Source: an uncultured Lachnospiraceae bacterium | GTDB lineage: Bacteria; Bacillota; Clostridia; Lachnospirales; Lachnospiraceae | Reading direction: 5' to 3' | Assembly: GCA_947632555.1 (NCBI GenBank) | Contig: CANRPU010000004.1 | Coordinates: 124,001-188,000, forward strand | DNA length: 64,000 bases | Part shown: positions 45,782 to 54,410 of the stretch, piece after piece | Layout of the letters: the number at the start of each line of letters is the position of its first letter | How positions within the stretch are numbered: the stretch's first letter is position 1 | The notes under the pieces: generated by a model | Seen by the model: only the letters and a program-made list of their open reading frames with translations | The model's database searches: none | What the model was told of the DNA's origin: nothing | Made by a program: the position numbers and the translations under genes

Positions 45782-46902
45782 TTCTGTAATTCCCTCATCA
45801 ATCCATTAACTGCCTCTTTATGCGAAAGATTCAGCGGCGGAAGCGTCCCATCCAGGCCTTTATGTATTTTTACTTCTATAAATCCCGCTCTGTCCTTCGC
45901 GAACAGCGCGCGGCATGCCTCTTCCAGTTCTTCTTTCACGGTAACCGCCTTCCCCATCGTCGCGTATCCGCAGGCAGCCGCAATCTGTGTAAAATCAATC
46001 ATATGTCCGGCAGACGGCTGGCCTCCCACCGACTCATGCGCCCCATTGTTCAACACAATATGTAAGAAGTTTGGCACCTTCCGTTTACTTACCATTGTCA
46101 GGGCCCCCATATGCATGATAACGGCGGCATCCCCGTCAAATACAACAAACTCCCGCTCCGGCCTTGCCAGCGCCATGCCGAGTGCGACGGAAGAAGTATG
46201 CCCCATAGCTCCTACATTGAGAAAATCATGCATCGTACTTTCTTTCCGTTTCTCTCTGAGAAAAAATAACTCTCTGGATGCTCTGCCCGTAGTTGCGGAA
46301 TAAATCACGTCCCGCGGCAGATAATTCACAACCGTTTCTATAGCCTCACTCCTGCTTAACGGGTATTCCGCGTCTTTATTGTTTGACTTACTTCCTGACA
46401 ATACCCCTTTGGGCACTATCAACGCGCAGGTTGTTCTGTCTTGCTTTACGCGCTCAACAGCCCACTTTACAGCCGGTCCCGCTTTTACTTCATCATCCGG
46501 AAGTATTCTGTAGGGGATATTCATGCTTTTCAGGATCTCAGGGGTTATCGCTCCCTGACATATATGCTGTGCCCAGTCATTTGTTCCCGGCTGTCCTCTC
46601 CAGCCGATCAAAAGGAGCATTGGCACATCATATACATGACGATCCACAAGCGAAGCTAACGGATTTACCGCATTGCCAAGGCCAGAATTCTGCATATATA
46701 CCAATGGTATCTTCCCCGTTGCTATATAATAACCTGCCGCGATGGCAATCGCGTTACCTTCATTCGCGGCGATCACGTTTCCGTCCGGGCAATGATCCAA
46801 AAGATAATTACAAAACTCATTCAGATATGAATCCGGAACTCCTGTGAAAAAACCAATCTCATTGCCGGCAAGCTCATTGTACAAAAAATCTGCGCTTAAC
46901 AT
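45778..46902 (-). CDS. Phosphonopyruvate decarboxylase-like TPP enzyme
   Basis: A 374-residue single-chain TPP decarboxylase. The catalytic Glu48 lies in AANEGNAIAIAAG; the TPP/metal motif is GDGAAVIMHMGALTMV...LNNGAHESVGGQPS, characteristic of phosphonopyruvate or sulfopyruvate decarboxylases. It turns a 3-substituted pyruvate into the aldehyde. No phosphoenolpyruvate mutase with its EDK-x5-NS motif is encoded in the window, so the phosphonate label is only a family name here. Confidence 0.85.
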   Translation of the reverse strand: MLSADFLYNELAGNEIGFFTGVPDSYLNEFCNYLLDHCPDGNVIAANEGNAIAIAAGYYIATGKIPLVYMQNSGLGNAVNPLASLVDRHVYDVPMLLLIGWRGQPGTNDWAQHICQGAITPEILKSMNIPYRILPDDEVKAGPAVKWAVERVKQDRTTCALIVPKGVLSGSKSNNKDAEYPLSRSEAIETVVNYLPRDVIYSATTGRASRELFFLREKRKESTMHDFLNVGAMGHTSSVALGMALARPEREFVVFDGDAAVIMHMGALTMVSKRKVPNFLHIVLNNGAHESVGGQPSAGHMIDFTQIAAACGYATMGKAVTVKEELEEACRALFAKDRAGFIEVKIHKGLDGTLPPLNLSHKEAVNGLMRELQK

Positions 46903-47759
46903 ATTTTCCTTCCGATCCTGTTTATATTTTCAAAAACAAAGTAATACTCATCTCTTTTTTCGTATTCCCATACCATCCTGCTGCAGATAAATCCATTTTC
47001 ATACATGGCATTGATCAGTTCCGCCGTCGTTACACGCAGCACCACACAGTCTGTCACGCCATTGCACTCCTTAGCGTCCAATCTGATAAAGGGTTCCGTC
47101 CGTGACAGACTTAAAATCACATACTTGGCTCTTACAAACTGTTTCATCAGCCCTCTGATGTCACTGATATAATTGATCACACCCGCCAAGTAATATGCAT
47201 CCACGCTTATCTCCGGAAGTTTGTCTTTGTCCAGATCACATACTATGGTATCCGCATCTCTTTTACAGTAATCCAGCCCATAATATTTTATACGCTCAGG
47301 AAGAAATTTCTTCAAAAGACCTTCTCCGCAGCCTATATCCATAATGGATCCCACATCGTCCGGTATCAGCCCGGCCATGGATTCAGCACGCTGCTGCCAG
47401 CCCCTTCTGTGCATTTCCATCACTGGCAATGTCATGTTCTCGATATTGGTCCACTGGCCGTCCCCAAAGAGTAATTGATAAAAATTACGATTCAGTTTCC
47501 ACCCATTAAAAAAATGCACATTTTCTTTCAGCCCATAGCTTTCTAATCTATATTTTACCCCCCCATATGCTTTAGAATCAGTAACGATGACTATAATATT
47601 ATCTTTGTCCTCCTGCAGCAGCCGCTCATAGCCATACACTGTTTTCCCGTAAAATATTCCTTCCTTTTCGTCCAGAAAATATTCTATGCTTTCCAATCTG
47701 GAAATGGTTAATAATTTTTTTGCCCATTCCCCCGGGGGACACGCTATCATTTTCCGCAT
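46896..47759 (-). CDS. SAM-dependent methyltransferase with N-terminal Rossmann-like module
   Basis: A 287-residue protein. Residues ~135-235 are a class I methyltransferase (SIMDIGCGEGLLKKFLP, then YYGLDYCKRDADTIVCDL). Residues 1-100 are a diverged nucleotide-binding-like module (AKKLLTISRLESIEYFLDE...NIIVIVTDSKAYGGVKYRLESYGL) shared with other proteins in this operon. It overlaps the TPP enzyme start by 7 bases. Probably methylates the glycan or an attached acyl group. Confidence 0.8.
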   Translation of the reverse strand: MRKMIACPPGEWAKKLLTISRLESIEYFLDEKEGIFYGKTVYGYERLLQEDKDNIIVIVTDSKAYGGVKYRLESYGLKENVHFFNGWKLNRNFYQLLFGDGQWTNIENMTLPVMEMHRRGWQQRAESMAGLIPDDVGSIMDIGCGEGLLKKFLPERIKYYGLDYCKRDADTIVCDLDKDKLPEISVDAYYLAGVINYISDIRGLMKQFVRAKYVILSLSRTEPFIRLDAKECNGVTDCVVLRVTTAELINAMYENGFICSRMVWEYEKRDEYYFVFENINRIGRKIC

Positions 47760-47787
47760 ATTTCAGGCCTTTCTTTTTCAATAAGCT

Positions 47788-48735
47788 CTATTTCCCATAA
47801 AATCGGTAATATTCCGGCGCATCCGCTTCACACATACGCCACGCGGCGGCAAACGCTTCATTCACCTCATCCGGTAGTGCCTCTTTGCGCAAATATACAA
47901 TATTTTGGTCCAGATGCGGGAGCTTTGAAACTCCTATAATCACTCCGTCCCCTCTTTCCGTTTCCAGTATGGAAGAATGCGCCAGCCACCTTAACGCTGC
48001 CTCCGTTATGCCGATCCCATATTTTTCACTTTTCTCTTTCAGCATCCTTATTGCTTCAAAATAGCTCTCCTTCCAATACCTTTCCCGATAGTTCGGTCTA
48101 AATGTAAACCGCCCTTCCACAGGCTGCGCATAATAATCCGCATACTTCTCCGTCAGCAGGCCTCCCGCCAGCGGGTTATAACTGTACAGACGTATGGAAA
48201 ATAACGACAGGCAGTCTGCCAGTTCAAATTCTATTTTCCGGCTCAGCGGATTATACAGCCCCTCATATACAGACGGTAAAACCCAGCCGTTAGATTGGCA
48301 GAGCGCACAGACTTCCTTAACAAGACCTGCCGGAAAATTACTCAGTCCAAGCTCTCTGATCTTTCCCTGTTCATAATACAGATTAAGCCTTTCCAGCACC
48401 GGCTCAACGGGGTTATTACTATCCGGAAAATGAATATAGTATGTATCAATATAATCCGTGCCAAGTCTAAGTAAAGATGTTTCCAGTTGATGCTCAACCG
48501 CGGCCGCATCCAGTCTGCCCGTTACCCTGGGGTTCACTTTGCTGGCAATTTTAACCCTGTCACGGCCTATTTCTTTTATTGCCCTTCCAATCAGCCGTTC
48601 GCTGCTTCCCTCATTATATACATACGCCGTATCAATTTCCTCATATCCGTATTCTAAGAATCTGCGAATGATCATTTCCACATCATCTTCAAATAGCTGT
48701 TCGCCAAAAGTCATGCTTCCCAATATTACATTCAT
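47788..48735 (-). CDS. Aldo/keto reductase
   Basis: A 315-residue TIM-barrel NADPH oxidoreductase. Catalytic tetrad signs: DTAYVYNEGSSE (Asp/Tyr), IASKVNPR (Lys) and TYYIHFPD (His). The NADPH-binding C-terminal block is VIIGVSKLPHLDQNI. In a glycan operon it likely reduces a keto-sugar or the aldehyde from the TPP enzyme; the latter is my inference. Confidence 0.85.
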   Translation of the reverse strand: MNVILGSMTFGEQLFEDDVEMIIRRFLEYGYEEIDTAYVYNEGSSERLIGRAIKEIGRDRVKIASKVNPRVTGRLDAAAVEHQLETSLLRLGTDYIDTYYIHFPDSNNPVEPVLERLNLYYEQGKIRELGLSNFPAGLVKEVCALCQSNGWVLPSVYEGLYNPLSRKIEFELADCLSLFSIRLYSYNPLAGGLLTEKYADYYAQPVEGRFTFRPNYRERYWKESYFEAIRMLKEKSEKYGIGITEAALRWLAHSSILETERGDGVIIGVSKLPHLDQNIVYLRKEALPDEVNEAFAAAWRMCEADAPEYYRFYGK

Positions 48736-48755
48736 TTTTCACCACACGCTCAAGT

Positions 48756-49883
48756 TTATTTTATCATACTGATGATGCTGTCCTGCACGGACTGTTCCAT
48801 ATCCGCCCAAAAGGGAATAACCAAAACCCTCGATGCCAGATTTCGCGCGATATCAACCTTCAGACCGCTATTGCGCAAATACGCCTTTGCGTTATGATCC
48901 TTATAACAGTTCTGATCACAGGTAAGCGGGAAAAAATATTTTCTCGCGAAAATGTTCCTATCCGCCATATGCTCGAACAATCCGTCCCTGTTTGTTTGAT
49001 ATTCCTGGCCAATAAGAATAGGAAAATAGGAATAATTTCTCTGAACCGTGGGAGTTTCACCGCACAAAAAGCTTATTCCGCGGACAGATGACAGCTCGTT
49101 CCGGTAATATTCCCACCGTATTCTTCTTTCCTCTATATATTCATCTATATGCTTGAGATTACATATCCCCATAATCGCGCAGAACTCATTCATTTTCGCA
49201 TTGGCTCCAACTCCCTCTACAAGCTCTGTGCCATGAATCCCAAAATTTTTAAGATCATACAGTTTCTCATATAATTTGTGATCGGAAAACGCAACTGCCC
49301 CTCCTTCGATCGTATTAAACACTTTCGTCGCATGAAAGCTGAAAACGCTGGCATCCCCAAAATTTCCAATACCGACGCCTTTATATTTCTCTCCAAACGC
49401 GTGGGCCGCGTCATAAATCACTTTTAGCCCATGCTTTTGGGCAATTCTGCTAATTTCTTCTACATTACAGATATTTCCGTATACATGAACCGGAATAATC
49501 GCAACTGTCTTCTCTGTGATCAGCTGTTCTATCAATGCCTCGTCCATGGTTCCGTCTTCCGCTTTTACATCACAAAATACCGGAACCAGCCCGTTTCTGA
49601 CAATCGCATGGGTAGTCGAGATGAATGTAAACGGTGTCGTAATGACTTCGGAACCACGTGGAAAATCGAATGCCTGAATCGCCATTTCTAAAGCCATATG
49701 CCCATTTACCATAAGTGAAACTTCCGGAACGGCCAGATAATCCTTCAGCTTGTTTTCAAAATCCCTATGATATACCCCCATATTGGTAATCCAATGGCTA
49801 TCCCATAGCGGACGGATCGCCTCTATATATTCTTCATAGCTTGGCATTGAAGTTTTTGTCACTAAAATTTTACTGTCTTCCAT
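48756..49883 (-). CDS. DegT/DnrJ/EryC1/StrS sugar aminotransferase
   Basis: A 375-residue PLP aminotransferase acting on nucleotide-linked keto-sugars. The Schiff-base region VFSFHATKVFNTIEGGAVAFSD contains the Lys, and GFHGT.../NFGIHGTELVEGVGANAKMNEFCAIMGICNL is the family block after it. TTPFTFISTTHAI and VIYDAAHAFGEKYKG are also typical. The ATG at 49883 is taken; a TTG four codons upstream is possible. It overlaps the upstream gene by 14 bases. Makes an amino-deoxy sugar for the glycan. Confidence 0.88.
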   Translation of the reverse strand: MEDSKILVTKTSMPSYEEYIEAIRPLWDSHWITNMGVYHRDFENKLKDYLAVPEVSLMVNGHMALEMAIQAFDFPRGSEVITTPFTFISTTHAIVRNGLVPVFCDVKAEDGTMDEALIEQLITEKTVAIIPVHVYGNICNVEEISRIAQKHGLKVIYDAAHAFGEKYKGVGIGNFGDASVFSFHATKVFNTIEGGAVAFSDHKLYEKLYDLKNFGIHGTELVEGVGANAKMNEFCAIMGICNLKHIDEYIEERRIRWEYYRNELSSVRGISFLCGETPTVQRNYSYFPILIGQEYQTNRDGLFEHMADRNIFARKYFFPLTCDQNCYKDHNAKAYLRNSGLKVDIARNLASRVLVIPFWADMEQSVQDSIISMIK

Positions 49884-51243
49884 CCGTTCGCTCAAGCTCC
49901 ACTATCTCCACATCCTGTATCATGATCGGTTTTCCCGCCTGCAGGCATAATTTTACCAAACTGCTGTGATCTCCATAGTACGCATCGCTGACCGCGAGCG
50001 CCCTGCTTAAGTCCGCCGTGTCATCATAGATTCCCCAGCCCGCTTCTCTGTATCTATCCGCTAATTGCTTATATTCCGTCCACAGTTGCGGCCGCATGGC
50101 GCTGATGGTAGCTTCGATCAGAGGATGGGGGCGCCAGAGCAGCGCCGTCCGTTCCTGATTCGCCTTGAAAATTTCAAATACGTTTTTCATTTTGCGGATA
50201 TACTGCTCCGAATGCTCCAGCAGTCCGCTCACGCCGGTATTGTACAGGAACACTTTCTTTTTAACGCCATCGGGACCGTAAATTATCTTTTTCCATTCAT
50301 CCGGGATCTCCACATCTTCCGCTTTCGTATTGACCAGCTTATCAATCTTGGGAGAACCTAAGCCCAGGATCTTCTCTTTCCATGTTTTTTCGGTGTCTTT
50401 GCCGTAGCATTCCGTCAAAACTTCAATATATGCCCGGCGTATGTTTTCCGACTGTACGATCGTCCTGTCAGCATAAACCACCCCCGGCTGCGTTATAAAA
50501 TGGGAAATGTTCTTCACCGCTTCTTTATCGTCCGGATTCAATTCTTCCAATACAAAATACGGAATGTAAACCAGCTTGTCCGTATATTCTCTTATATTCC
50601 TGCTGTAATACGCGGGTTCCACGCTGGTCACAAGATTATATTCATCATAGGGATTATGTATAAAGATCACATCGGGATGGCGTTCTTTCAAGTCATAATG
50701 CCCATAGTCCGTTACGGAAACATCTGCCGGATATTCCGCTCCTTCATAATGCTTTCTGCCGAAACTGCCGTCCGGATTTTTATCATAATAGGGAATGGGT
50801 ATCACATAAACATCACAGGCCGGATCCGCTTTGGCCGCGCGCCACACGCTTTCCAGGCTGTCCCACATGGACGCTTTGTACGGCAGAAAGACCACTTCCA
50901 TTCGAACCGGGATATCATTTCTGATACTGTTGGAAATCTTTGTCATCTGCTGCTTCAGATTCTTATATGCCCTGCCCGCGTTGGCCGCATTCCCTTTCGC
51001 GATTTCTTCATGTATCTGATATACCAGCTCGCAGTATTCCTCCAAAAGCGCGATGGTTTTAACGTTTTCGCCCTCCCACTCTTCAATGGAGGTTCCCAGG
51101 TCGATCGCGCCTTCCTGGCAGCTTTCCAGAAGCAGCATGGCGGCAGCGCCATCATGTTTTTCCATGCAGTATTTTATTTTTTCATGTGCTCTGGCAAGCG
51201 CCGCTACAACCCGCTCAGCCTGCTCTTTCTGCCCCCTTCTCAT
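49870..51243 (-). CDS. CDP-glycerol/polyol phosphotransferase-like protein
   Basis: A 457-residue protein. The ATG at 51243 follows AGAGGG; a GTG twelve codons upstream is an alternative. A helical N-terminus (~100 residues) is followed by a GT-B-like domain with VVFLPYKASMWDSLESVW, DVIFIHNPYDEYN, KKVFLYNTGVSGLLEH, TALLWRPHPLIEATI and SDAYYGDHSSLVKLCLQAGKPI. The last blocks match TagB/TagF-type CDP-glycerol glycerophosphotransferases. With the CDP-polyol trio at the other end of the operon, it could transfer polyol phosphate to the flagellar glycan. First gene of the operon. Confidence 0.75.
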   Translation of the reverse strand: MRRGQKEQAERVVAALARAHEKIKYCMEKHDGAAAMLLLESCQEGAIDLGTSIEEWEGENVKTIALLEEYCELVYQIHEEIAKGNAANAGRAYKNLKQQMTKISNSIRNDIPVRMEVVFLPYKASMWDSLESVWRAAKADPACDVYVIPIPYYDKNPDGSFGRKHYEGAEYPADVSVTDYGHYDLKERHPDVIFIHNPYDEYNLVTSVEPAYYSRNIREYTDKLVYIPYFVLEELNPDDKEAVKNISHFITQPGVVYADRTIVQSENIRRAYIEVLTECYGKDTEKTWKEKILGLGSPKIDKLVNTKAEDVEIPDEWKKIIYGPDGVKKKVFLYNTGVSGLLEHSEQYIRKMKNVFEIFKANQERTALLWRPHPLIEATISAMRPQLWTEYKQLADRYREAGWGIYDDTADLSRALAVSDAYYGDHSSLVKLCLQAGKPIMIQDVEIVELERTDGRQ

Positions 51244-51412
51244 ATACTGCCCTCTCTGTCCCGTTTGCGTTATTGACACGAAAAATAGCGTGTCTATTCT
51301 TCATATACACGCTTACTCTTCATCATTTGTAATACCACACATTCTCACTATAGCTGCCTCCCTGCAAATTGTAGCGAAATCCCATTCCGCCGGATCGTTT
51401 ATGTATAAATAT

Positions 51413-51439
51413 GTATCGGCAGTTTACCGCAAATTCTTA
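51413..51439 (-). promoter_or_regulatory. Sigma-D-like promoter of the glycan operon
   Basis: Minus strand TAAG (51436-51439), 15 bases, GCCGATAC (51413-51420). The -10 is identical to that of flaG. The rest of the 51,244-51,611 gap shows a small AGCGTGT/ACACGCT inverted repeat in the leader, a TATAAT near 51,572 for the + strand gene, and nothing else recognisable. Confidence 0.6.
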
Positions 51440-51611
51440 ATACTCCCCATATAATGCCAATCCCATGCTTTATATCGCAACTTCTCCGTGCCTTTTCTGA
51501 ACCTGTATGTCTTTATTATAGGATGCTTCATGTGTTTTTACAATGGTTTTTCTCATCTTACAATGTTATAATAAAACCGTAAGAGCACTAAAACCGGAAA
51601 GGAGATTTGAT

Positions 51612-52355
51612 ATGGTAGATCTAACAGGAAAATGGGCGCTGGTCACAGGCGCCGCAAGAGGCATCGGAAGGCTCGCCGCGGATTTTCTCGCGGGCCGGGG
51701 CTGCAATATCATCGTACAGAGCAGAACCCCTGAGGCCTCCGAAAAAACCGCGGAGGAACTGAAAAGATCCGGTATCAGTACCTTGGCCGTATCCGCCGAA
51801 TTTACGGACATGGCTTCCGTCAGGCAAATGCTTCAGTCCATCGACGATGCCGGTATGGATGTGGATATCGTTCTGAATAACGCGGGTATGCAGGTGGCGT
51901 ACCGGACACAATACTGCGAAACCCCCGTGGAAGATTACGAAAAAAGTTTTCTGATCAACACCATCGCCCCCATGATGATATGCTATCATTTTCTGCCGAA
52001 AATGCAGGCAAGAGGCTTCGGGCGGATCGTAAACACCACCAGCGGCATCCGGCTGGAGCCCGAGCAGGCCGGCTATTCCGCCAGCAAAGCGGCACTTGAC
52101 AAAGTGACCATAGACATCGGTTCCCGGCTGCAGGGCAGCAACGTTCTGATAAATCTCACGGACCCGGGCTGGTGCAGGACAGACCTGGGCGGTCCCCACG
52201 CGCCGAACGCGCCGCAGAGCGCTCTGCCGGGCGTCATAGTGGGAGCTCTGGTCGATGACGGCAGGTCCGGACGCTTCTTCAACGCGGGCCTTTTTTACGG
52301 CATGACGCCGGAAGAGGCGGTCAGAAAAGCCGAAAGTATGGAAAGTCCCTATTAG
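51612..52355 (+). CDS. Short-chain dehydrogenase/reductase
   Basis: A 247-residue SDR; the start at 51612 follows AAAGGAG. The NAD(P) motif is VTGAARGIG, NNAG follows (VLNNAGM), and the catalytic Ser-Tyr-Lys are in TTSG...YSASKAALDK. The C-terminus has TDPGWCRTDLGG, a common SDR block. It acts in the cytoplasm on an unknown carbonyl/alcohol. It is convergent with azlD with only 2 bases between the stops. Confidence 0.88.
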   Translation: MVDLTGKWALVTGAARGIGRLAADFLAGRGCNIIVQSRTPEASEKTAEELKRSGISTLAVSAEFTDMASVRQMLQSIDDAGMDVDIVLNNAGMQVAYRTQYCETPVEDYEKSFLINTIAPMMICYHFLPKMQARGFGRIVNTTSGIRLEPEQAGYSASKAALDKVTIDIGSRLQGSNVLINLTDPGWCRTDLGGPHAPNAPQSALPGVIVGALVDDGRSGRFFNAGLFYGMTPEEAVRKAESMESPY

Positions 52356-52357
52356 GC

Positions 52358-52663
52358 TTACAGCAGACAGCAGACCACCAGCACCGCGGCACAGGCGGCA
52401 GCGGCGGACAGGAACAGATTGGAAGTGCGCCAGGCAGCCAGCGTTGCCGCGGCCAGCGCCGCCGCGCCGCAGAGCGGATCGTCGGAAATGGAAAAAACAG
52501 CCGGAACCGTCATCACCGACAGCGTCACATAGGGCAGATAGTACAGCACGGATTTGATAAACGTATTTTTGATCTGTCTGCGTATCAGCGTAAGGGGAAG
52601 TACTCTGAGCAGATAGCTGACGCCCGCCATGATCAAAATATAGATCCACACCTGATCGTTCAT
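52358..52663 (-). CDS. azlD: Branched-chain amino acid exporter small subunit AzlD
   Basis: A 101-residue protein with four hydrophobic segments and the family start ILIMAGVSYLLRVLPLTLIRR. With AzlC it forms an AzlCD-type exporter for branched-chain amino acids or analogues. It overlaps azlC by 4 bases. Confidence 0.88.
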   Translation of the reverse strand: MNDQVWIYILIMAGVSYLLRVLPLTLIRRQIKNTFIKSVLYYLPYVTLSVMTVPAVFSISDDPLCGAAALAAATLAAWRTSNLFLSAAAACAAVLVVCCLL

Positions 52664-53394
52664 ACGGTTTCCGCCTCCTCTTCCTCATCTTTCCGCGGGA
52701 AAAGAATCGCCGCGGCAACGGAAAGCGCCAGCGTCAGCACAATGATCCGCAGGCTTTCCGACTGTGCCGCCACCCAGGGGATCAGGGAAACTCCGCCGCT
52801 TACCAGAAAACTCACCGGCACGATCAGCAGTATGGCTCTGTCCTTTCTGCAGGGCGGGATCACGATGGCGATAAACATTCCGTAGATGGCGGCGCTTAAA
52901 GACGTCACCGCGACGGCAGGCAGTACATTCCCGGCCGCGATCCCCACCGCGGTGCCCAGCGCCCACATGGGAAGCGCCATGGCATAGGCGCCATATATAT
53001 AGGAAGGCGGCACCGGATACGGCTGCGCGACGGAAATTCCAAACAGTTCGTCCGTTACGTCAAATCCGATGAGCATGCGATGGCCGAGCGACAGGTCCGG
53101 GGACAGTTTCTGACTCAGGGCGCAGCTCATCAGCAGATAGCGCGCGTTGGTAATCAGAATCAAAACCGCTATCTCCAGGTAAGGCGCCCCCGCTCTGATC
53201 GCCGCGATCCCGGCATATTCCCCCGCGGAAGCATTGTTCAGAAAACTCATCACAAAGCCCTGTATCACGCTTATGCCGGCGCTCTGCGCCGCGATCCCGA
53301 GTGAAAAGGACACCGCCAGATACCCCAGGCCAATGGGTATCCCGTCCCGCATTCCCCGCAGGACATTCTGTCCTGTTTTCGATATTTGTTTCAT
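52660..53394 (-). CDS. azlC: Branched-chain amino acid exporter large subunit AzlC
   Basis: A 244-residue membrane protein with about six to seven hydrophobic segments. AzlC blocks: GMRDGIPIGLGYLAVSFSLGIAA, FLNNASAGEYAGIAAI, LITNARYLLMSCALSQKL and GFDVTDELFGIS. A TATAAT (53454-53459, minus) lies 60 bases before the start with only a weak -35. Operon with azlD. Confidence 0.9.
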   Translation of the reverse strand: MKQISKTGQNVLRGMRDGIPIGLGYLAVSFSLGIAAQSAGISVIQGFVMSFLNNASAGEYAGIAAIRAGAPYLEIAVLILITNARYLLMSCALSQKLSPDLSLGHRMLIGFDVTDELFGISVAQPYPVPPSYIYGAYAMALPMWALGTAVGIAAGNVLPAVAVTSLSAAIYGMFIAIVIPPCRKDRAILLIVPVSFLVSGGVSLIPWVAAQSESLRIIVLTLALSVAAAILFPRKDEEEEAETV

Positions 53395-53528
53395 ATTTAT
53401 GATCTCCCGTACAGCTTTCTGAGGACCGCGGACGCATCCGCAGTCTGTTTTACATTATAACACTCTCCTCCGCATCCTTCCACCCCGTTTCGGCAAACTT
53501 TTCTCCTGTTTTGACAAAAGCGTCCGCA

Positions 53529-53557
53529 TTGACACCAACACGCAAATTCGATACAAT
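53529..53557 (+). promoter_or_regulatory. Sigma-A promoter of the second SDR gene
   Basis: TTGACA (53529-53534), 17-base spacer, TACAAT (53552-53557), 35 bases before the start codon. Confidence 0.8.
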
Positions 53558-53591
53558 ACAGATGATCACTTTTTATAATAAGGAGGATTTT

Positions 53592-54350
53592 ATGAACCGA
53601 TTAAAAGATAAGACAGCCGTTATCACCGGCGGCAATTCCGGTGTAGGCGCCGCTGCCGCCAGGCTGTTTGCCGCGGAGGGCGCCGCTGTTGTCATCACCG
53701 CCCGCAGAGAGGCCGCCCTAGAGCAGGTTGCCAATGAGATCCGGCAGGCTGGCGGAACCGTACTCGCCGTTTCCACCGATATTTCCAAACCGGAAGACCC
53801 GGAACGCCTGATGCAGACTGTTATGGACAAGTTCGGCAAGATCGACATCCTGGTAAATAACGCCGGCATCCTGGAAGAGGGCTTAAAGCCCATCGACCGC
53901 TTTCTGGATGAAGACCTGGACCGTATCGTAGAAACCAACCAAAAAGGAACCATGCGCTGTCTGCGTGCCGCCAGCAAAAGAATGTCCGCCGGCGCCAGCA
54001 TCGTCAACGTGGCTTCCGTGGCAGGCTATGAAGGCTGCGGCGGTGCCGCGTATGTTTCTTCCAAAGCCGCTATCATCGGGGTTACCAAGCACACGGCGCT
54101 CCGTTTTCAGGCACAGGGGATCCGCTGTAACGCGGTCTGCCCCGGCACCATCGTTACCCCGATGACCTCTTCCATGAAGGCTGATCAGCTGGATCAGGAT
54201 ATGTTCGGCGCCATGTCCGCCCATTCCAATCTCCGCACGCAGCCCTGCATGGCGGAAGATGTAGCCAACATCCTTCTTTTCCTCGCCAGCGATGAATCCC
54301 GCGCGCTCACCGGTCAGATCATCGTTACTGATTTCGGCGCGAGCCTGTAA
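53592..54350 (+). CDS. Short-chain dehydrogenase/reductase (classical)
   Basis: A 252-residue SDR from MNRLKDKTAVITGGNSGVG; GGAGG precedes this ATG. The family motifs are ITGGNSGVG, NNAG, the catalytic Ser and AYVSSKAA (Tyr-Lys), and CPGTIVTPMT near the C-terminus. FabG-like, but the real substrate cannot be told from sequence. It is unrelated in position to the first SDR, which lies beyond azlCD. Confidence 0.9.
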   Translation: MNRLKDKTAVITGGNSGVGAAAARLFAAEGAAVVITARREAALEQVANEIRQAGGTVLAVSTDISKPEDPERLMQTVMDKFGKIDILVNNAGILEEGLKPIDRFLDEDLDRIVETNQKGTMRCLRAASKRMSAGASIVNVASVAGYEGCGGAAYVSSKAAIIGVTKHTALRFQAQGIRCNAVCPGTIVTPMTSSMKADQLDQDMFGAMSAHSNLRTQPCMAEDVANILLFLASDESRALTGQIIVTDFGASL

Positions 54351-54356
54351 AATATC

Positions 54357-54378
54357 CGCCCGTCCGAAAGGACGGGCG
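54357..54378 (+). terminator. GC-rich hairpin after the SDR gene
   Basis: CGCCCGTCC / GGACGGGCG with a GAAA tetraloop. There is no T-run, so it may act as a stability element or weak terminator before the next gene at 54411. Confidence 0.5.
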
Positions 54379-54410
54379 TACTGCTGAATCCTCAAGGAGC
54401 GTGATATCTT

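Noticed and set aside
45778..46902. Phosphonate biosynthesis, suggested by the phosphonopyruvate-decarboxylase-like gene
   Set aside because: No phosphoenolpyruvate mutase motif (EDK-x5-NS) or aminoethylphosphonate genes are present; the TPP enzyme family also uses other 3-substituted pyruvates.
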